Assembly: GCF_030689305.1 (NCBI RefSeq)
Contig: NZ_JAUYVM010000010.1
Span: forward strand, 1-64,000
DNA from: Vibrio penaeicida
GTDB lineage: Bacteria; Pseudomonadota; Gammaproteobacteria; Enterobacterales; Vibrionaceae
DNA: 64,000 nt
Direction: 5' to 3'
Numbering within the stretch: position 1 is the first letter of the stretch; each line of letters starts with the position of its first letter. A program made the translations under genes and the position numbers. Positions 27,847 to 37,598 of the stretch are shown here, piece after piece. The notes below the pieces were generated by a model. It saw only the letters and a program-made list of their open reading frames with translations. It searched no databases and was not told the origin of the DNA.

Positions 27847-27873
27847 GACTGCAAGAGTAGAAGAACAATAAAT

Positions 27874-28641
27874 ATGGCTTATCAAAGGATTCGTCAGCCG
27901 AAACTCTCTGATGTTATTGAGCAGGAGTTGGAGCGGTTGATACTGGAAGGAACACTCTCACCGGGGGAACAATTACCACCGGAACGAGAGCTAGCGAAGC
28001 AGTTTGATGTTTCGCGTCCTTCGGTCCGAGAAGCGATTCAGAGGCTGGAAGCAAAGCGATTGTTAACCCGACGCCAAGGCGGTGGGACATTCGTTAGTGA
28101 ATCCCTATGGAAGAGCTTTTCCGATCCTTTGTTGAACTTATTGTCGACCCATTCCGAAACCCAGCTAGATTTGCTGGAAGCGCGACACGCGATGGAAGGG
28201 TTATCTGCTTACTTTGCTGCATTGCGCGGTACCGATGAAGACTTTGAGCGAATTCAACGCTGCTTAGAGCAAATTCGCGAAGCTCAAGACAAAAAAGACG
28301 TAGAAGTAGAAGCTTCAGCGGTTATGGCATTTCTTATTGCCTTAACGGAAGCGGCACATAATGTGGTGTTACTGCATATCGTGCGTAGCTTGTCGCCTTT
28401 GCTTGAGCAAAATGTCTTACAAAATTTAAAGCTATTGCATCGCCGCGAAGAAGTGGTGGATAGAGTCAGTAAACATCGAGCTAACATTGTGGATGCGATT
28501 GTTTCTGGTCAGCCTGAACAGGCGCGTGAAATGTCTCACTCACATTTAGCTTATATCGAAGAAACATTGCTGGATTTAACTCGTGAAGAGTCAAGAAGAG
28601 AACGCTCTTTGCGTAGAATTCAGCGAGGTAACGAGTCGTAA
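27874..28641 (+). CDS. pdhR: Pyruvate dehydrogenase complex repressor PdhR
   Basis: GntR/FadR-family repressor that releases DNA when pyruvate is high. The N-terminal winged helix (about residues 8-76) has [29 protein letters not shown] (shown here as [11 protein letters not shown] and [11 protein letters not shown]), and the C-terminal FCD domain binds the effector. I start at the ATG at 27874 (255 residues, [15 protein letters not shown]), equal in length to E. coli PdhR (254). Earlier in-frame starts lack support. It is 54 bp upstream of aceE, and two PdhR operators precede it, indicating autoregulation and control of aceEF. Confidence 0.97.
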   Translation: MAYQRIRQPKLSDVIEQELERLILEGTLSPGEQLPPERELAKQFDVSRPSVREAIQRLEAKRLLTRRQGGGTFVSESLWKSFSDPLLNLLSTHSETQLDLLEARHAMEGLSAYFAALRGTDEDFERIQRCLEQIREAQDKKDVEVEASAVMAFLIALTEAAHNVVLLHIVRSLSPLLEQNVLQNLKLLHRREEVVDRVSKHRANIVDAIVSGQPEQAREMSHSHLAYIEETLLDLTREESRRERSLRRIQRGNES

Positions 28642-28695
28642 TCACGGCTTGTCACAAGTTTAAAGTAGATCCAACCAACAGAAGGATAGATCGCC

Positions 28696-31359
28696 ATGTC
28701 TGATACGAAGCATGACGTAGACGCACTTGAAACTCAAGAATGGCTTCAGGCACTTGAGTCAGTCGTTCGTGAAGAAGGTGTAGAACGTGCACAATTCTTG
28801 TTAGAGCAAGTTCTAGATAAAGCACGCCTTGATGGTGTTGATATGCCAACAGGCATCACAACTAACTACATCAACACGATTCCAGCCGATCAAGAACCAG
28901 CTTACCCTGGTGACACAACGTTAGAGCGCCGTATTCGTGCCATTATTCGTTGGAACTCGGTAATGATCGTATTACGTGCTTCTAAGAAAGACCTAGACCT
29001 AGGTGGTCACATGGCTTCTTACCAGTCAGCGGCGGCATTCTACGAAGTATGTTTCAACCACTTCTTCCGTGCTCCTAATGAGACGGACGGTGGCGATTTG
29101 GTTTACTACCAAGGTCATATCTCTCCAGGTATCTACTCTCGCGCATTTGTTGAAGGTCGTCTAACTGAAGATCAGCTAGATAACTTCCGCCAAGAAGTAG
29201 ACGGCAAAGGTATTCCATCATACCCGCACCCTAAACTTATGCCTGAGTTCTGGCAGTTCCCAACGGTATCTATGGGCTTAGGTCCAATCTCAGCAATCTA
29301 TCAAGCGCGCTTCCTTAAGTACCTTGATGGTCGTGGCTTGAAAGATACTTCTGCTCAACGTGTATACGCTTTCCTTGGCGACGGTGAGATGGATGAGCCA
29401 GAATCACGTGGTTCTCTATCGTTTGCAGCACGTGAGAAGCTAGACAACCTATGCTTCCTAATCAACTGTAACCTTCAGCGCCTAGATGGTCCTGTAATGG
29501 GTAACGGTAGCATCATCCAAGAGCTAGAAGGTCTATTCAAGGGCGCTGGCTGGAACGTTGTTAAAGTTATCTGGGGTAGCAACTGGGATGCTCTACTTGC
29601 TAAAGATACGACAGGTAAACTACTGCAGCTTATGAATGAGACTGTAGATGGTGACTACCAAACATTTAAGTCGAAAGATGGCGCGTACGTACGCGAGCAC
29701 TTCTTCGGCAAATACCCAGAAACAGCAGCACTTGTTGCAGATATGACCGATGACGAAATCTTCGCTCTTAAGCGTGGTGGTCATGAGTCATCTAAGCTTT
29801 ACGCAGCATACAAGAATGCAGCAGAAACTAGCGGTCGTCCAACGGTTATCCTAGCTAAGACTGTAAAAGGTTACGGCATGGGTGAAGCGGCTGAAGGTAA
29901 AAACATCGCACACCAAGTTAAGAAAATGGATATGACTCACGTACTTCATTTACGTGATCGTCTAGGTCTTCAAGACATCCTAACTGATGACGCAGTGAAA
30001 GAACTTCCGTACCTGAAGCTTGAAGAAGGTTCAGCTGAGTACGAATACCTTCACGCACGTCGTAAAGATCTAAAAGGTTACACGCCACAGCGTCTACCTA
30101 ACTTCACTCAAGAGCTAAAGGTTCCTGAGCTAGAAGAATTTGCTCCATTATTGAGCGAGCAAAAGCGTGAAATCTCAACAACGATGGCTTACGTTCGTAC
30201 GCTAAATATTCTTCTTAAGAATAAAGGCATCGGCAAAAACGTTGTACCTATTATTTGTGATGAAGCTCGTACGTTTGGTATGGAAGGTCTATTCCGCCAA
30301 ATCGGTATCTACAACCCACACGGTCAAGAATACACGCCTGAAGATAAAGGTATTGTTTCTTACTACAAAGAAGCAACTTCTGGTCAGGTTCTGCAGGAAG
30401 GTATCAACGAGCTAGGTTCAATGGCATCTTGGGTTGCGGCTGCAACGTCATACAGCACCAACGACCTACCAATGATTCCATTCTACATCTACTACTCTAT
30501 GTTCGGTTTCCAACGTGTTGGTGACATGGCGTGGATGGCAGGTGACCAACAAGCGCGTGGCTTCCTACTGGGTGCAACGGCTGGTCGTACAACATTGAAT
30601 GGCGAAGGTCTACAGCACGAAGATGGTCATTCTCACGTATTGGCGAACACCATCCCTAACTGTATTTCTTACGACCCAACGTTTGCTTATGAAGTTGCTG
30701 TAATCATGCAAGACGGTATCCGTCGCATGTACGGGACTGATCAAGAAAACGTGTTCTACTACCTAACCGTAATGAACGAAAACTACGCAATGCCAGCAAT
30801 GCCTGAAGGCGCTGAAGAAGGCATTCGTAAGGGTATCTACAAGCTTGAATCTTACGCGGGTGATAAGTCTAAAGTTCAACTATTGAGCTCTGGCACAATC
30901 ATGAACGAAGTTCGTAAAGCGGCGACTATCCTAAGTGAAGAGTACGGTGTGGCTTCAGATGTGTTCTCTGTAACCTCTTTCAACGAACTAACTCGTGACG
31001 GTCAGAATGCAGAGCGTTACAACATGCTTCACCCTGAAGCAGAAGCGAAAGTTCCATACATCACAACAGTACTTGGTGATGAGCCAACTATTGCAGCGAC
31101 GGATTACATGAAGAACTACTCTGAGCAAGTTCGAGCGTTCATTCCAGCTGAATCTTTCAAGGTTCTTGGTACTGACGGCTTCGGTCGCTCAGACAGCCGT
31201 GAAAACCTACGTCGTCACTTCGAAGTGAACGCAGGTTACGTAGTAGTTGCGGCATTAACTGAACTAGCGAAGCGCGGTGATGTTGAGAAATCAGTGGTCG
31301 TTGAAGCAATTAAAAAATTCGACATCGATACTGAAAAAACCAACCCGCTATACGCATAA
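28696..31359 (+). CDS. aceE: Pyruvate dehydrogenase E1 component AceE
   Basis: Thiamine-diphosphate enzyme that decarboxylates pyruvate and transfers the acetyl group to the lipoyl domains of E2. The 887 residues equal the E. coli homodimeric E1. The cofactor motif is GDGEMDEPES (about residues 230-239) with the downstream NLQRLDGPV; PHGQEYTPEDKGIVSYYKEA and EDGHSHVLANTIPN are further family segments. AGAAGGATAGATCGCC precedes the ATG. The codon use is highly biased, as for an abundant enzyme. It is followed after 31 bp by aceF. Confidence 0.99.
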   Translation: MSDTKHDVDALETQEWLQALESVVREEGVERAQFLLEQVLDKARLDGVDMPTGITTNYINTIPADQEPAYPGDTTLERRIRAIIRWNSVMIVLRASKKDLDLGGHMASYQSAAAFYEVCFNHFFRAPNETDGGDLVYYQGHISPGIYSRAFVEGRLTEDQLDNFRQEVDGKGIPSYPHPKLMPEFWQFPTVSMGLGPISAIYQARFLKYLDGRGLKDTSAQRVYAFLGDGEMDEPESRGSLSFAAREKLDNLCFLINCNLQRLDGPVMGNGSIIQELEGLFKGAGWNVVKVIWGSNWDALLAKDTTGKLLQLMNETVDGDYQTFKSKDGAYVREHFFGKYPETAALVADMTDDEIFALKRGGHESSKLYAAYKNAAETSGRPTVILAKTVKGYGMGEAAEGKNIAHQVKKMDMTHVLHLRDRLGLQDILTDDAVKELPYLKLEEGSAEYEYLHARRKDLKGYTPQRLPNFTQELKVPELEEFAPLLSEQKREISTTMAYVRTLNILLKNKGIGKNVVPIICDEARTFGMEGLFRQIGIYNPHGQEYTPEDKGIVSYYKEATSGQVLQEGINELGSMASWVAAATSYSTNDLPMIPFYIYYSMFGFQRVGDMAWMAGDQQARGFLLGATAGRTTLNGEGLQHEDGHSHVLANTIPNCISYDPTFAYEVAVIMQDGIRRMYGTDQENVFYYLTVMNENYAMPAMPEGAEEGIRKGIYKLESYAGDKSKVQLLSSGTIMNEVRKAATILSEEYGVASDVFSVTSFNELTRDGQNAERYNMLHPEAEAKVPYITTVLGDEPTIAATDYMKNYSEQVRAFIPAESFKVLGTDGFGRSDSRENLRRHFEVNAGYVVVAALTELAKRGDVEKSVVVEAIKKFDIDTEKTNPLYA

Positions 31360-31390
31360 GACAACGCTTAATTTAGAAGGTAGATAAGCA

Positions 31391-32980
31391 ATGGCAATCG
31401 AAATTAATGTACCTGACATTGGTGCAGATGAGGTTGAAGTTACTGAGATTCTTGTAAGCGTTGGCGACAAGGTCGAAGAAGAACAATCCCTTATTACTGT
31501 AGAAGGCGACAAAGCCTCTATGGAAGTTCCTGCATCTCAAGCGGGTGTAGTGAAAGAGATAAAAGTTACTGAAGGTGATTCAGTCACCACAGGTACTTTG
31601 ATCATGATCTTTGAAGCAGAAGGTGCGGCTGAAGCTGCGCCTGCAGCAGAAGCGGCTCCTGTCGCTGAAGCAGCGCCGGCAGCACCTGTTGCGTCTGCAG
31701 AGAAAGAAATTAATGTTCCAGATATCGGTGGCGACGAAGTTGAAGTTACTGAAATTATGGTTGCAGTTGGCGATGCAGTAGAAGAAGAGCAATCTCTTAT
31801 CACTGTTGAAGGCGACAAAGCGTCAATGGAAGTTCCTGCACCGTTCGCTGGTACAGTAAAAGAGATCAAGATTAATGCTGGCGACAAAGTGTCGACTGGC
31901 TCTCTAATCATGACGTTTGTTGTAGAATGCGCTGCGCCAGCACCTTCAGCAGCTCCAGCTCAAGCAGCTGCACCTACGGCGGCACCAGCAAAAACGGAAG
32001 CACCAAAAGCAGCTCCAGCTGCATCTACGGGTGATTTCCAAGAGAACAACGAGTACGCTCACGCTTCTCCAGTTGTTCGTCGTCTTGCTCGTGAGTTTGG
32101 CGTAAATCTATCTAAGGTTAAAGGTTCTGGCCGTAAGAGCCGCATCTTGAAAGAAGATGTTCAGTCTTACGTTAAAGATGCCCTTAAGCGTCTAGAGTCT
32201 GGCTCTGCTGCTTCAGGCAGTGGCGATGGTTCTGCGTTAGGTCTGCTTCCTTGGCCAAAAGTTGATTTCAGCAAGTTTGGTGAAACTGAAGTTCAGAAAC
32301 TTTCTAAGATTAAGAAGATTTCTGGTGCAAACCTACACCGTAACTGGGTGATGATCCCTCACGTTACACAGTGGGACAACGCAGACATCACTGAGCTAGA
32401 AGCATTCCGTAAAGAGCAGAATGCAATCGAAGCTAAGAAAGATTCAGGCATGAAGATCACGCCACTTGTGTTCATCATGAAAGCAGTTGCGAAAGCGCTA
32501 GAAGCGTTCCCTGCATTCAACTCTTCTCTTTCTGAAGATGGTGAAAGCATCATTCTTAAGAAATACGTGAACGTCGGTATCGCGGTTGATACGCCAAATG
32601 GCCTAGTTGTTCCTGTATTCAAAGATGTGAACAAGAAAGGCATTTACGAGCTATCAGAAGAGCTAATGGCTGTGTCTAAGAAAGCACGTGCAGGCAAACT
32701 GACGGCTGGTGATATGCAAGGCGGATGTTTCACAATTTCTAGCCTAGGCGGTATCGGCGGAACAGCGTTTACTCCTATCGTAAATGCGCCAGAAGTTGGA
32801 ATCCTAGGTGTATCCAAGTCTGAAATGAAGCCGGTATGGAATGGTAAAGATTTCACACCTCGCCTACAGCTGCCACTATCTCTTTCATACGACCACCGTG
32901 TGATTGATGGTGCAGAAGGTGCGCGCTTCATCACTTACTTGAATGGTTGTCTGAGCGATATCCGTCGCTTGGTGCTATAA
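31391..32980 (+). CDS. aceF: Dihydrolipoamide acetyltransferase E2 component AceF (two lipoyl domains)
   Basis: Core of the pyruvate dehydrogenase complex: accepts acetyl from E1 on lipoyl-lysine and passes it to CoA. The 529 residues contain two near-identical lipoyl domains (about 2-76 and 104-178; lipoylated Lys41 and Lys143 in [11 protein letters not shown]), Ala/Pro-rich linkers, an E1/E3-binding domain (about 224-261) and the catalytic domain with SYDHRVIDG (His502, Asp506). E. coli has three lipoyl domains, so this protein is one domain shorter. It follows aceE by 31 bp, and a stem-loop stands between it and lpdA. Confidence 0.98.
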   Translation: MAIEINVPDIGADEVEVTEILVSVGDKVEEEQSLITVEGDKASMEVPASQAGVVKEIKVTEGDSVTTGTLIMIFEAEGAAEAAPAAEAAPVAEAAPAAPVASAEKEINVPDIGGDEVEVTEIMVAVGDAVEEEQSLITVEGDKASMEVPAPFAGTVKEIKINAGDKVSTGSLIMTFVVECAAPAPSAAPAQAAAPTAAPAKTEAPKAAPAASTGDFQENNEYAHASPVVRRLAREFGVNLSKVKGSGRKSRILKEDVQSYVKDALKRLESGSAASGSGDGSALGLLPWPKVDFSKFGETEVQKLSKIKKISGANLHRNWVMIPHVTQWDNADITELEAFRKEQNAIEAKKDSGMKITPLVFIMKAVAKALEAFPAFNSSLSEDGESIILKKYVNVGIAVDTPNGLVVPVFKDVNKKGIYELSEELMAVSKKARAGKLTAGDMQGGCFTISSLGGIGGTAFTPIVNAPEVGILGVSKSEMKPVWNGKDFTPRLQLPLSLSYDHRVIDGAEGARFITYLNGCLSDIRRLVL

Positions 32981-32998
32981 GTCAAGATACGTAAAATC

Positions 32999-33019
32999 AG
33001 GGCGGCTATAAGCCGCCCT
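32999..33019 (+). terminator. Stem-loop after aceF
   Basis: Perfect 9-bp stem AGGGCGGCT/AGCCGCCCT with loop ATA. The following TTAAATT is a poor U tract, so read-through into lpdA is likely; the hairpin may also protect the mRNA 3' end. Confidence 0.6.
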
Positions 33020-33227
33020 TAAATTACAAGCTAACGGTTTGATTTAACCTTGTTGATAACAAGAGAATCTCAATCGAACTGTTGTCTGGCTCACAGGCTA
33101 AATGGATTTACTTTTCACACCTTTAACAACTCTGTAAACTGTTTCGGTCTGAAAATAAAACGTTCTAAAAAAGAATTCATTGAACACCCACTCAGCCTGT
33201 TAGGGATAATGACTACAAGAGGTCAAA

Positions 33228-34658
33228 ATGAGCAAAGAAATTAAAGCCCAAGTTGTTGTACTTGGTTCTGGTCCTGCTGGTTATTCTGCTGCGTTCCGTT
33301 GTGCGGATCTAGGTCTAGAAACGGTACTTATCGAGCGTTACACCACCCTAGGTGGAGTGTGTCTAAACGTGGGTTGTATCCCATCTAAAGCACTGCTACA
33401 CGTATCTAAAGTGATCGAAGAAGCGAAAGCAATGGCTGATCACGGTGTGGTATTTGGTGAGCCGCAAACGGACATCAACAAAATCCGAATCTGGAAAGAA
33501 AAAGTGGTTAACCAACTGACGGGCGGTCTTGGCGGTATGGCTAAGATGCGTAACGTAACAGTGGTTAACGGTTACGGTAAGTTCACTGGCCCTAATTCTA
33601 TTCTTGTAGAAGGTGAAGGCGAAGCAACAACTGTTAACTTCGACAACGCTATCATTGCGGCAGGTTCTCGCCCAATTAAACTTCCGTTTATCCCGCATGA
33701 AGACCCACGTATTTGGGATTCTACTGATGCACTAGAGCTTAAAGAAGTTCCGGGCAAACTGCTTATTATGGGCGGTGGTATCATCGGTCTTGAAATGGGT
33801 ACGGTTTACCAGTCTCTAGGTTCTCAGGTTGACGTTGTTGAGATGTTTGACCAAGTGATTCCTGCAGCTGATAAAGACATCGTTAAGGTTTACACCAAGC
33901 GAGTTAAAGACAAGTTCAACTTGATGCTAGAAACCAAAGTGACGGCTGTTGAAGCCAAAGAAGATGGTATCTACGTTTCAATGGAAGGCAAAAAAGCACC
34001 AGCAGAAGCTGAGCGCTACGATGCTGTTCTTGTTGCTATTGGTCGTGTACCAAACGGTCTTCTAATCGATGGTGAAAAAGCCGGTATCGAGATTGATGAG
34101 CGTGGTTTTATCAATGTTGATAAGCAAATGCGTACTAACATTCCTCATATCTTTGCGATTGGTGATGTTGTCGGTCAGCCAATGCTGGCACACAAAGGTG
34201 TGCATGAAGGTCATGTTGCAGCAGAAGTGATTTCTGGTAAGAAACACTACTTCGATCCTAAAGTTATTCCTTCAATTGCTTACACTGAGCCAGAAGTGGC
34301 GTGGGTTGGTAAGACAGAGAAAGAAGCAAAAGCTGAAGGTATCAACTACGAAACAGCGACTTTCCCATGGGCTGCGTCTGGACGTGCAATCGCGTCTGAC
34401 TGTGCTGATGGTATGACTAAGCTTATTTTCGATAAAGAAACACACCGCGTAATCGGTGGCGCTATCGTAGGTACTAACGGTGGTGAGCTACTAGGTGAAA
34501 TTGGTTTGGCTATCGAGATGGGCTGTGATGCAGAAGACATCGCTCTAACCATCCACGCTCACCCGACTCTACACGAATCTGTAGGTTTGGCTGCTGAAGT
34601 GTTTGAAGGTTCTATCACTGACCTTCCAAACAAGAAAGCCGTGAAGAAGAAAAAGTAA
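33228..34658 (+). CDS. lpdA: Dihydrolipoamide dehydrogenase LpdA (E3)
   Basis: FAD flavoprotein that reoxidises dihydrolipoamide with NAD+ in the pyruvate and 2-oxoglutarate dehydrogenase complexes. The 476 residues show the FAD site VVLGSGPAGYSAAF (about 10-23), the redox disulphide Cys45/Cys50 in GGVCLNVGCIPSK, an NAD Rossmann motif GGGIIGLEMG, and the C-terminal interface with HAHPTLHES, which has the active-site histidine. A GAGGTC box precedes the ATG. It lies 247 bp after aceF; TTGAAC (33180) and GATAAT (33205) could form a separate promoter, though the 19-bp spacing is long. Confidence 0.99.
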   Translation: MSKEIKAQVVVLGSGPAGYSAAFRCADLGLETVLIERYTTLGGVCLNVGCIPSKALLHVSKVIEEAKAMADHGVVFGEPQTDINKIRIWKEKVVNQLTGGLGGMAKMRNVTVVNGYGKFTGPNSILVEGEGEATTVNFDNAIIAAGSRPIKLPFIPHEDPRIWDSTDALELKEVPGKLLIMGGGIIGLEMGTVYQSLGSQVDVVEMFDQVIPAADKDIVKVYTKRVKDKFNLMLETKVTAVEAKEDGIYVSMEGKKAPAEAERYDAVLVAIGRVPNGLLIDGEKAGIEIDERGFINVDKQMRTNIPHIFAIGDVVGQPMLAHKGVHEGHVAAEVISGKKHYFDPKVIPSIAYTEPEVAWVGKTEKEAKAEGINYETATFPWAASGRAIASDCADGMTKLIFDKETHRVIGGAIVGTNGGELLGEIGLAIEMGCDAEDIALTIHAHPTLHESVGLAAEVFEGSITDLPNKKAVKKKK

Positions 34659-34683
34659 TTTTTCTAAAAGCTGAATGATAAAA

Positions 34684-34708
34684 ACCGCTGCCAGTCAGCG
34701 GTTTTTTT
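34684..34708 (+). terminator. Terminator of lpdA
   Basis: Stem ACCGCTG/CAGCGGT with a 5-nt loop and six or more T. Confidence 0.9.
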
Positions 34709-34752
34709 GTTTCTGGTTCTCGTGGCGTTTTCGAGTAAACAACGGACCAAAA

Positions 34753-34779
34753 CAAAAAACGGAGGGGAAAATCCCTCCG
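34753..34779 (-). terminator. Terminator of the LuxR/HapR-type regulator gene
   Basis: On the minus strand, CGGAGGG/CCCTCCG with a short A/T-rich loop and then six U. It lies 34 bp after the gene's stop codon. Confidence 0.88.
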
Positions 34780-34812
34780 CTTATCTATTTTACCGTTTTA
34801 CAAAAGCGCGTT

Positions 34813-35424
34813 TTAATCTTGCTTGTAAATGCAAAGCATACCCAGGAAGCTAGCTACAAGCCCTTCTAAGTACTCTGAATCTGGGTTGCGGTTAGCTTGA
34901 ACATAAAGAGAGTAGCAAATGCCGTGTAATAGCTTGGCTAAGTCTTCTGCTTTGTGCTCGTCGCATACTTCGCCACGTTGCATTGCTGTCAGGAACATGT
35001 CTTCAACACGCTTCTGAGATTCTTCGTTACTGGATAGGAACAAAGGCCATACTTCTTCACGAGTAGATGTGCTCCACTCGAACCAAACTTTCATCCAGTG
35101 CGTGCCATCGAGGGCAAATTTGATGATGTTCTTGGTTAGGCTCGTTAAGTTTTCTTCGGCAGTTGCTTCCGGAAGAATGCTTTCATTGATGAACAGAGCG
35201 TATTGTTTTTCAACCTGGCTCAGTACTTCATCAACCAAATCTTCGCGGGTCTGGAAGTAGTTGAAAACAGTTGCAACTGATACCTGAGCGATCTCAGCAA
35301 TATCAGCGTGACCACCGCGACCGATACCGCGTTTTGCGAATACTTCTATCGCAATATCATGCAGTTGTTCTTTACGTTTTTGTGGAGATAGCCTTGTTCT
35401 TGGACGTTTTTTTACAGTATCCAT
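34813..35424 (-). CDS. Quorum-sensing master regulator, LuxR/HapR/OpaR/SmcR family
   Basis: TetR-family DNA-binding protein that is the high-cell-density output of vibrio quorum sensing, controlling luminescence, biofilm, protease and type III/VI secretion genes depending on species. The 203 residues start with the family signature KRPRTRLSPQKRK, then FAKRGIGRGGHADIAEIAQ and VSVATVFNYF (recognition helix, about residues 48-57), almost identical to HapR and LuxR. The C-terminal half is the ligand and dimer domain. Position between lpdA and hpt is that of hapR/luxR/opaR. Species names for the gene differ (luxR, hapR, opaR, smcR, litR), so no symbol is given. A Qrr-complementary site covers its ribosome binding site. 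Confidence 0.97.
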   Translation of the reverse strand: MDTVKKRPRTRLSPQKRKEQLHDIAIEVFAKRGIGRGGHADIAEIAQVSVATVFNYFQTREDLVDEVLSQVEKQYALFINESILPEATAEENLTSLTKNIIKFALDGTHWMKVWFEWSTSTREEVWPLFLSSNEESQKRVEDMFLTAMQRGEVCDEHKAEDLAKLLHGICYSLYVQANRNPDSEYLEGLVASFLGMLCIYKQD

Positions 35425-35434
35425 AATTGATTTT

Positions 35435-35444
35435 CCTTGCCAAC
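35435..35444 (-). promoter_or_regulatory. Putative Qrr small-RNA pairing site over the ribosome binding site
   Basis: The mRNA reads GUUGGCAAGG here, overlapping the AAGGA ribosome binding site. It can pair with the conserved Qrr core CCUAGCCAAC with one mismatch. Pairing would block translation at low cell density, as established for luxR/hapR in other vibrios. The Qrr sequence is from memory; no qrr gene is in the window. Confidence 0.7.
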
Positions 35445-35487
35445 ATATGAAGTTTAATGATTATTTTATAATTAGATTTGCCATATG

Positions 35488-35515
35488 AGTGTAATGGTGC
35501 ATATAAAAGTGTCAA
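35488..35515 (-). promoter_or_regulatory. Predicted promoter of the LuxR/HapR-type gene
   Basis: On the minus strand, TTGACA (35515-35510) and TACACT (35493-35488) are 16 bp apart. Transcription would start near 35481, giving a leader of about 57 nt that includes the Qrr site. Confidence 0.55.
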
Positions 35516-35678
35516 TCAAGAAATGTTAAAAAGTACTCAATTTCATGACCAAGTTAAAAATTTACCCTGAGTCGTTTGCAGTGGTAAAATGTGTTATTGG
35601 GTGCACATTAACGAAAATTCAAATTATTGATAATGTGACTTTACCTGCAAAATCAGCCACTAACTAATTGAGAGCAGT

Positions 35679-36212
35679 ATGAAACATACAGTTGAAGTAA
35701 TGATTTCTGAGCAAGATGTTCAGGATCGAGTTATCGAATTGGGTCAAAAAATCACCGAGCGCTACCAAGATTCAGACAAAGAGTTGGTGTTGGTGGGACT
35801 GCTTCGTGGTTCATTTGTTTTTATGGCTGATCTGACGCGAGTCATTGGTAAGAATCATACTGTCGATTTCATGACCGCGTCTAGCTATGGCAATGCGATG
35901 GAAAGCTCACGCGATGTGCGTATTTTGAAAGATCTGGATGATGACATCAAAAACAAAGACGTTTTGTTGGTGGAAGACATCATCGATACGGGCAACACGT
36001 TGAGTAAAGTATGCGAAATTTTAGAAATTCGCGAGCCTGCTTCTATCGAGATTTGTACTCTTTTAGACAAACCTTCTCGTCGAGAAATTGCAGTCGATGC
36101 AAAATTCATTGGTTTTGAAATTCCCGATGAGTTTGTTGTTGGTGTCGGTATCGATTACGCTCAAAAATACCGTAATTTACCTTACATTGGGAAAGTGGTT
36201 CCTCAAGAGTAA
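35679..36212 (+). CDS. hpt: Hypoxanthine phosphoribosyltransferase
   Basis: Purine salvage enzyme that converts hypoxanthine (and guanine weakly) with PRPP to IMP. The 177 residues, close to the E. coli length, have the PRPP loop [13 protein letters not shown] (residues 95-107, with Glu99, Asp100 and Asp103) and the [13 protein letters not shown] segment that forms the first substrate loop. It diverges from the LuxR/HapR-type gene over 254 bp, which must hold both promoters, the standard vibrio arrangement. Confidence 0.97.
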   Translation: MKHTVEVMISEQDVQDRVIELGQKITERYQDSDKELVLVGLLRGSFVFMADLTRVIGKNHTVDFMTASSYGNAMESSRDVRILKDLDDDIKNKDVLLVEDIIDTGNTLSKVCEILEIREPASIEICTLLDKPSRREIAVDAKFIGFEIPDEFVVGVGIDYAQKYRNLPYIGKVVPQE

Positions 36213-36241
36213 ACACTCGACCTGTATGTAAGCGAGCAGAA

Positions 36242-36269
36242 AAACGCCACTATTGCGATAGTGGCGTTT
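36242..36269. terminator. Stem-loop between convergent hpt and cca
   Basis: Perfect 12-bp stem AAACGCCACTAT/ATAGTGGCGTTT with a 4-nt loop. T runs are short on both sides, so it may serve both genes. Confidence 0.75.
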
Positions 36270-36302
36270 GTGTAATGACGTTTGTGTTTGGGTCTTTTGG
36301 TT

Positions 36303-37514
36303 TTACAGTTCTTGAATAAAGCGCAATCGCCGCTTGTCTAACTCTTCACGTATTTCTTTTCCCTGAAATCCATCCTGAATAACCTTTTGTACATCCGCTT
36401 GCAAAGCAGCCTGATAAGATTGGTTGAAGAGTTCCGATTGAGGGTAGGGGTTGTCTTCTAAACCCAGCCGCCCGCGATGATCTGCTTCACAGCAGATTAA
36501 GAGTTGAGCCAAGCGTTCAGGTTTACGCCACACATCCAATTTATTCAGTATTTTAAGTTTTGTTTTTGCTCTGAGTTCTTCAGCTCGGTGCACATTTGTG
36601 TGATGTTCGCATACGACCAAGGCAGTTTCTCTGAACTCGTTTGGAATTTTAACGCGCTCACATAATTTTTTTATGATATTAAGCCCTGTTTGGCAGTGCA
36701 TTTTGTGGCTCGGCCATTCTTCTTTCGGTGTAACACCCTTCCCTAAGTCGTGAACTTGTGCCGCAAATCTTATGACGAGGTCTTGGCTCAAATCAGCGGC
36801 TTGCCTTGCAACCATTAACGTATGAATACCAGTATCGATTTCTGGGTGCCACTGCTCCGGTTGTGGGACACCAAATAAAGCGTCCAATTCTGGGAGGACG
36901 ACTTCCAGAGCGCCACATTGTCTGAGTACCTCTAGAAATACGTCAGGTCTGTCTGTATTGAGAGATTTATGCCATTCCTGCCAAACCCGTTCAGGCGTCA
37001 AGTGTTCAAGCTCGCCGGATTGCGCTATCTTGGACATCAATTTCAGGGTTTCATCTGCGACAGTAAAACCTAATGAAGCCAACTTGGCTGCGAACCGGGC
37101 CACGCGAAGAACGCGAAGAGGGTCTTCGACAAATGCATCAGAAACGTGGCGCAAGATTTTGTTATTGAGGTCATGTTGCCCACCGTAAGGATCGACAATA
37201 CGTCCATCCTTGTGTTGAGCCATGGCGTTGATGGTTAAGTCTCTTCGAAGGAGGTCGTCCTCAATGGTCACGTCAGGTGCAAAGTGACATTCAAAACCAG
37301 TGTAACCATGCCCTGACTTTCGCTCCGTACGCGCTAATGCATATTCCTCATGACTTTCTGGATGTAAGAATACAGGAAAGTCTTTGCCGACGGCTTGGTA
37401 CCTATTGGCGAGCATTTTTTCTGGTGAGCTACCCACTACAACCCAATCCTTGTCGTGTACCGGAATACCCAGTAATTGGTCTCGCACAGCGCCACCGACT
37501 AAATATACGTCCAA
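36303..37514 (-). CDS. cca: CCA-adding enzyme / multifunctional tRNA nucleotidyltransferase Cca
   Basis: Class II nucleotidyltransferase that adds or repairs the 3' CCA of tRNAs, with an HD-domain phosphohydrolase. From the TTG at 37514 the protein has 403 residues and begins [16 protein letters not shown]; metal ligands Asp21 and Asp23 (HDKDW) then fall at the same positions as in E. coli. A perfect AGGAGGT lies 5 nt before this TTG. A longer frame to 37559 has no such site and adds residues absent from the family. The HD domain includes [10 protein letters not shown]. It ends 90 bp from hpt on the opposite strand and diverges from gspA. Confidence 0.96.
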   Translation of the reverse strand: MDVYLVGGAVRDQLLGIPVHDKDWVVVGSSPEKMLANRYQAVGKDFPVFLHPESHEEYALARTERKSGHGYTGFECHFAPDVTIEDDLLRRDLTINAMAQHKDGRIVDPYGGQHDLNNKILRHVSDAFVEDPLRVLRVARFAAKLASLGFTVADETLKLMSKIAQSGELEHLTPERVWQEWHKSLNTDRPDVFLEVLRQCGALEVVLPELDALFGVPQPEQWHPEIDTGIHTLMVARQAADLSQDLVIRFAAQVHDLGKGVTPKEEWPSHKMHCQTGLNIIKKLCERVKIPNEFRETALVVCEHHTNVHRAEELRAKTKLKILNKLDVWRKPERLAQLLICCEADHRGRLGLEDNPYPQSELFNQSYQAALQADVQKVIQDGFQGKEIREELDKRRLRFIQEL

Positions 37515-37598
37515 GTTTGACCTCCTAATTATGCCTCGAGGCTTTACAAACCTCGTCACAATGGTAATTTGCCAGAATCTTAGCGAAGAGAGATAAGC

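Larger units (their letters stand above)
27298..27873 (+). other. Intergenic region between ampD and pdhR
   Basis: 576 bp without a gene. It consists of about 70 bp after ampD, the 266-bp repeat element (27368-27633), and about 240 bp of pdhR leader holding two PdhR operators. A frame opening at 27769 runs into pdhR, but it has no ribosome binding site and crosses an operator, so I treat it as untranslated. Confidence 0.75.

Noticed and set aside
27769-27873. N-terminal extension of pdhR from 27769
   Set aside because: The added 35 residues cross a PdhR operator, have no ribosome binding site and are absent from the family; the ATG at 27874 fits PdhR length.
31537-31911. 124-codon minus-strand frame inside aceF
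   Set aside because: Low-complexity Ser/Ala/Thr shadow of the lipoyl-domain and linker repeats.
31391-31921. Direct repeat that could be taken for a mobile or CRISPR-like repeat
   Set aside because: It is in frame and encodes two lipoyl domains of AceF.
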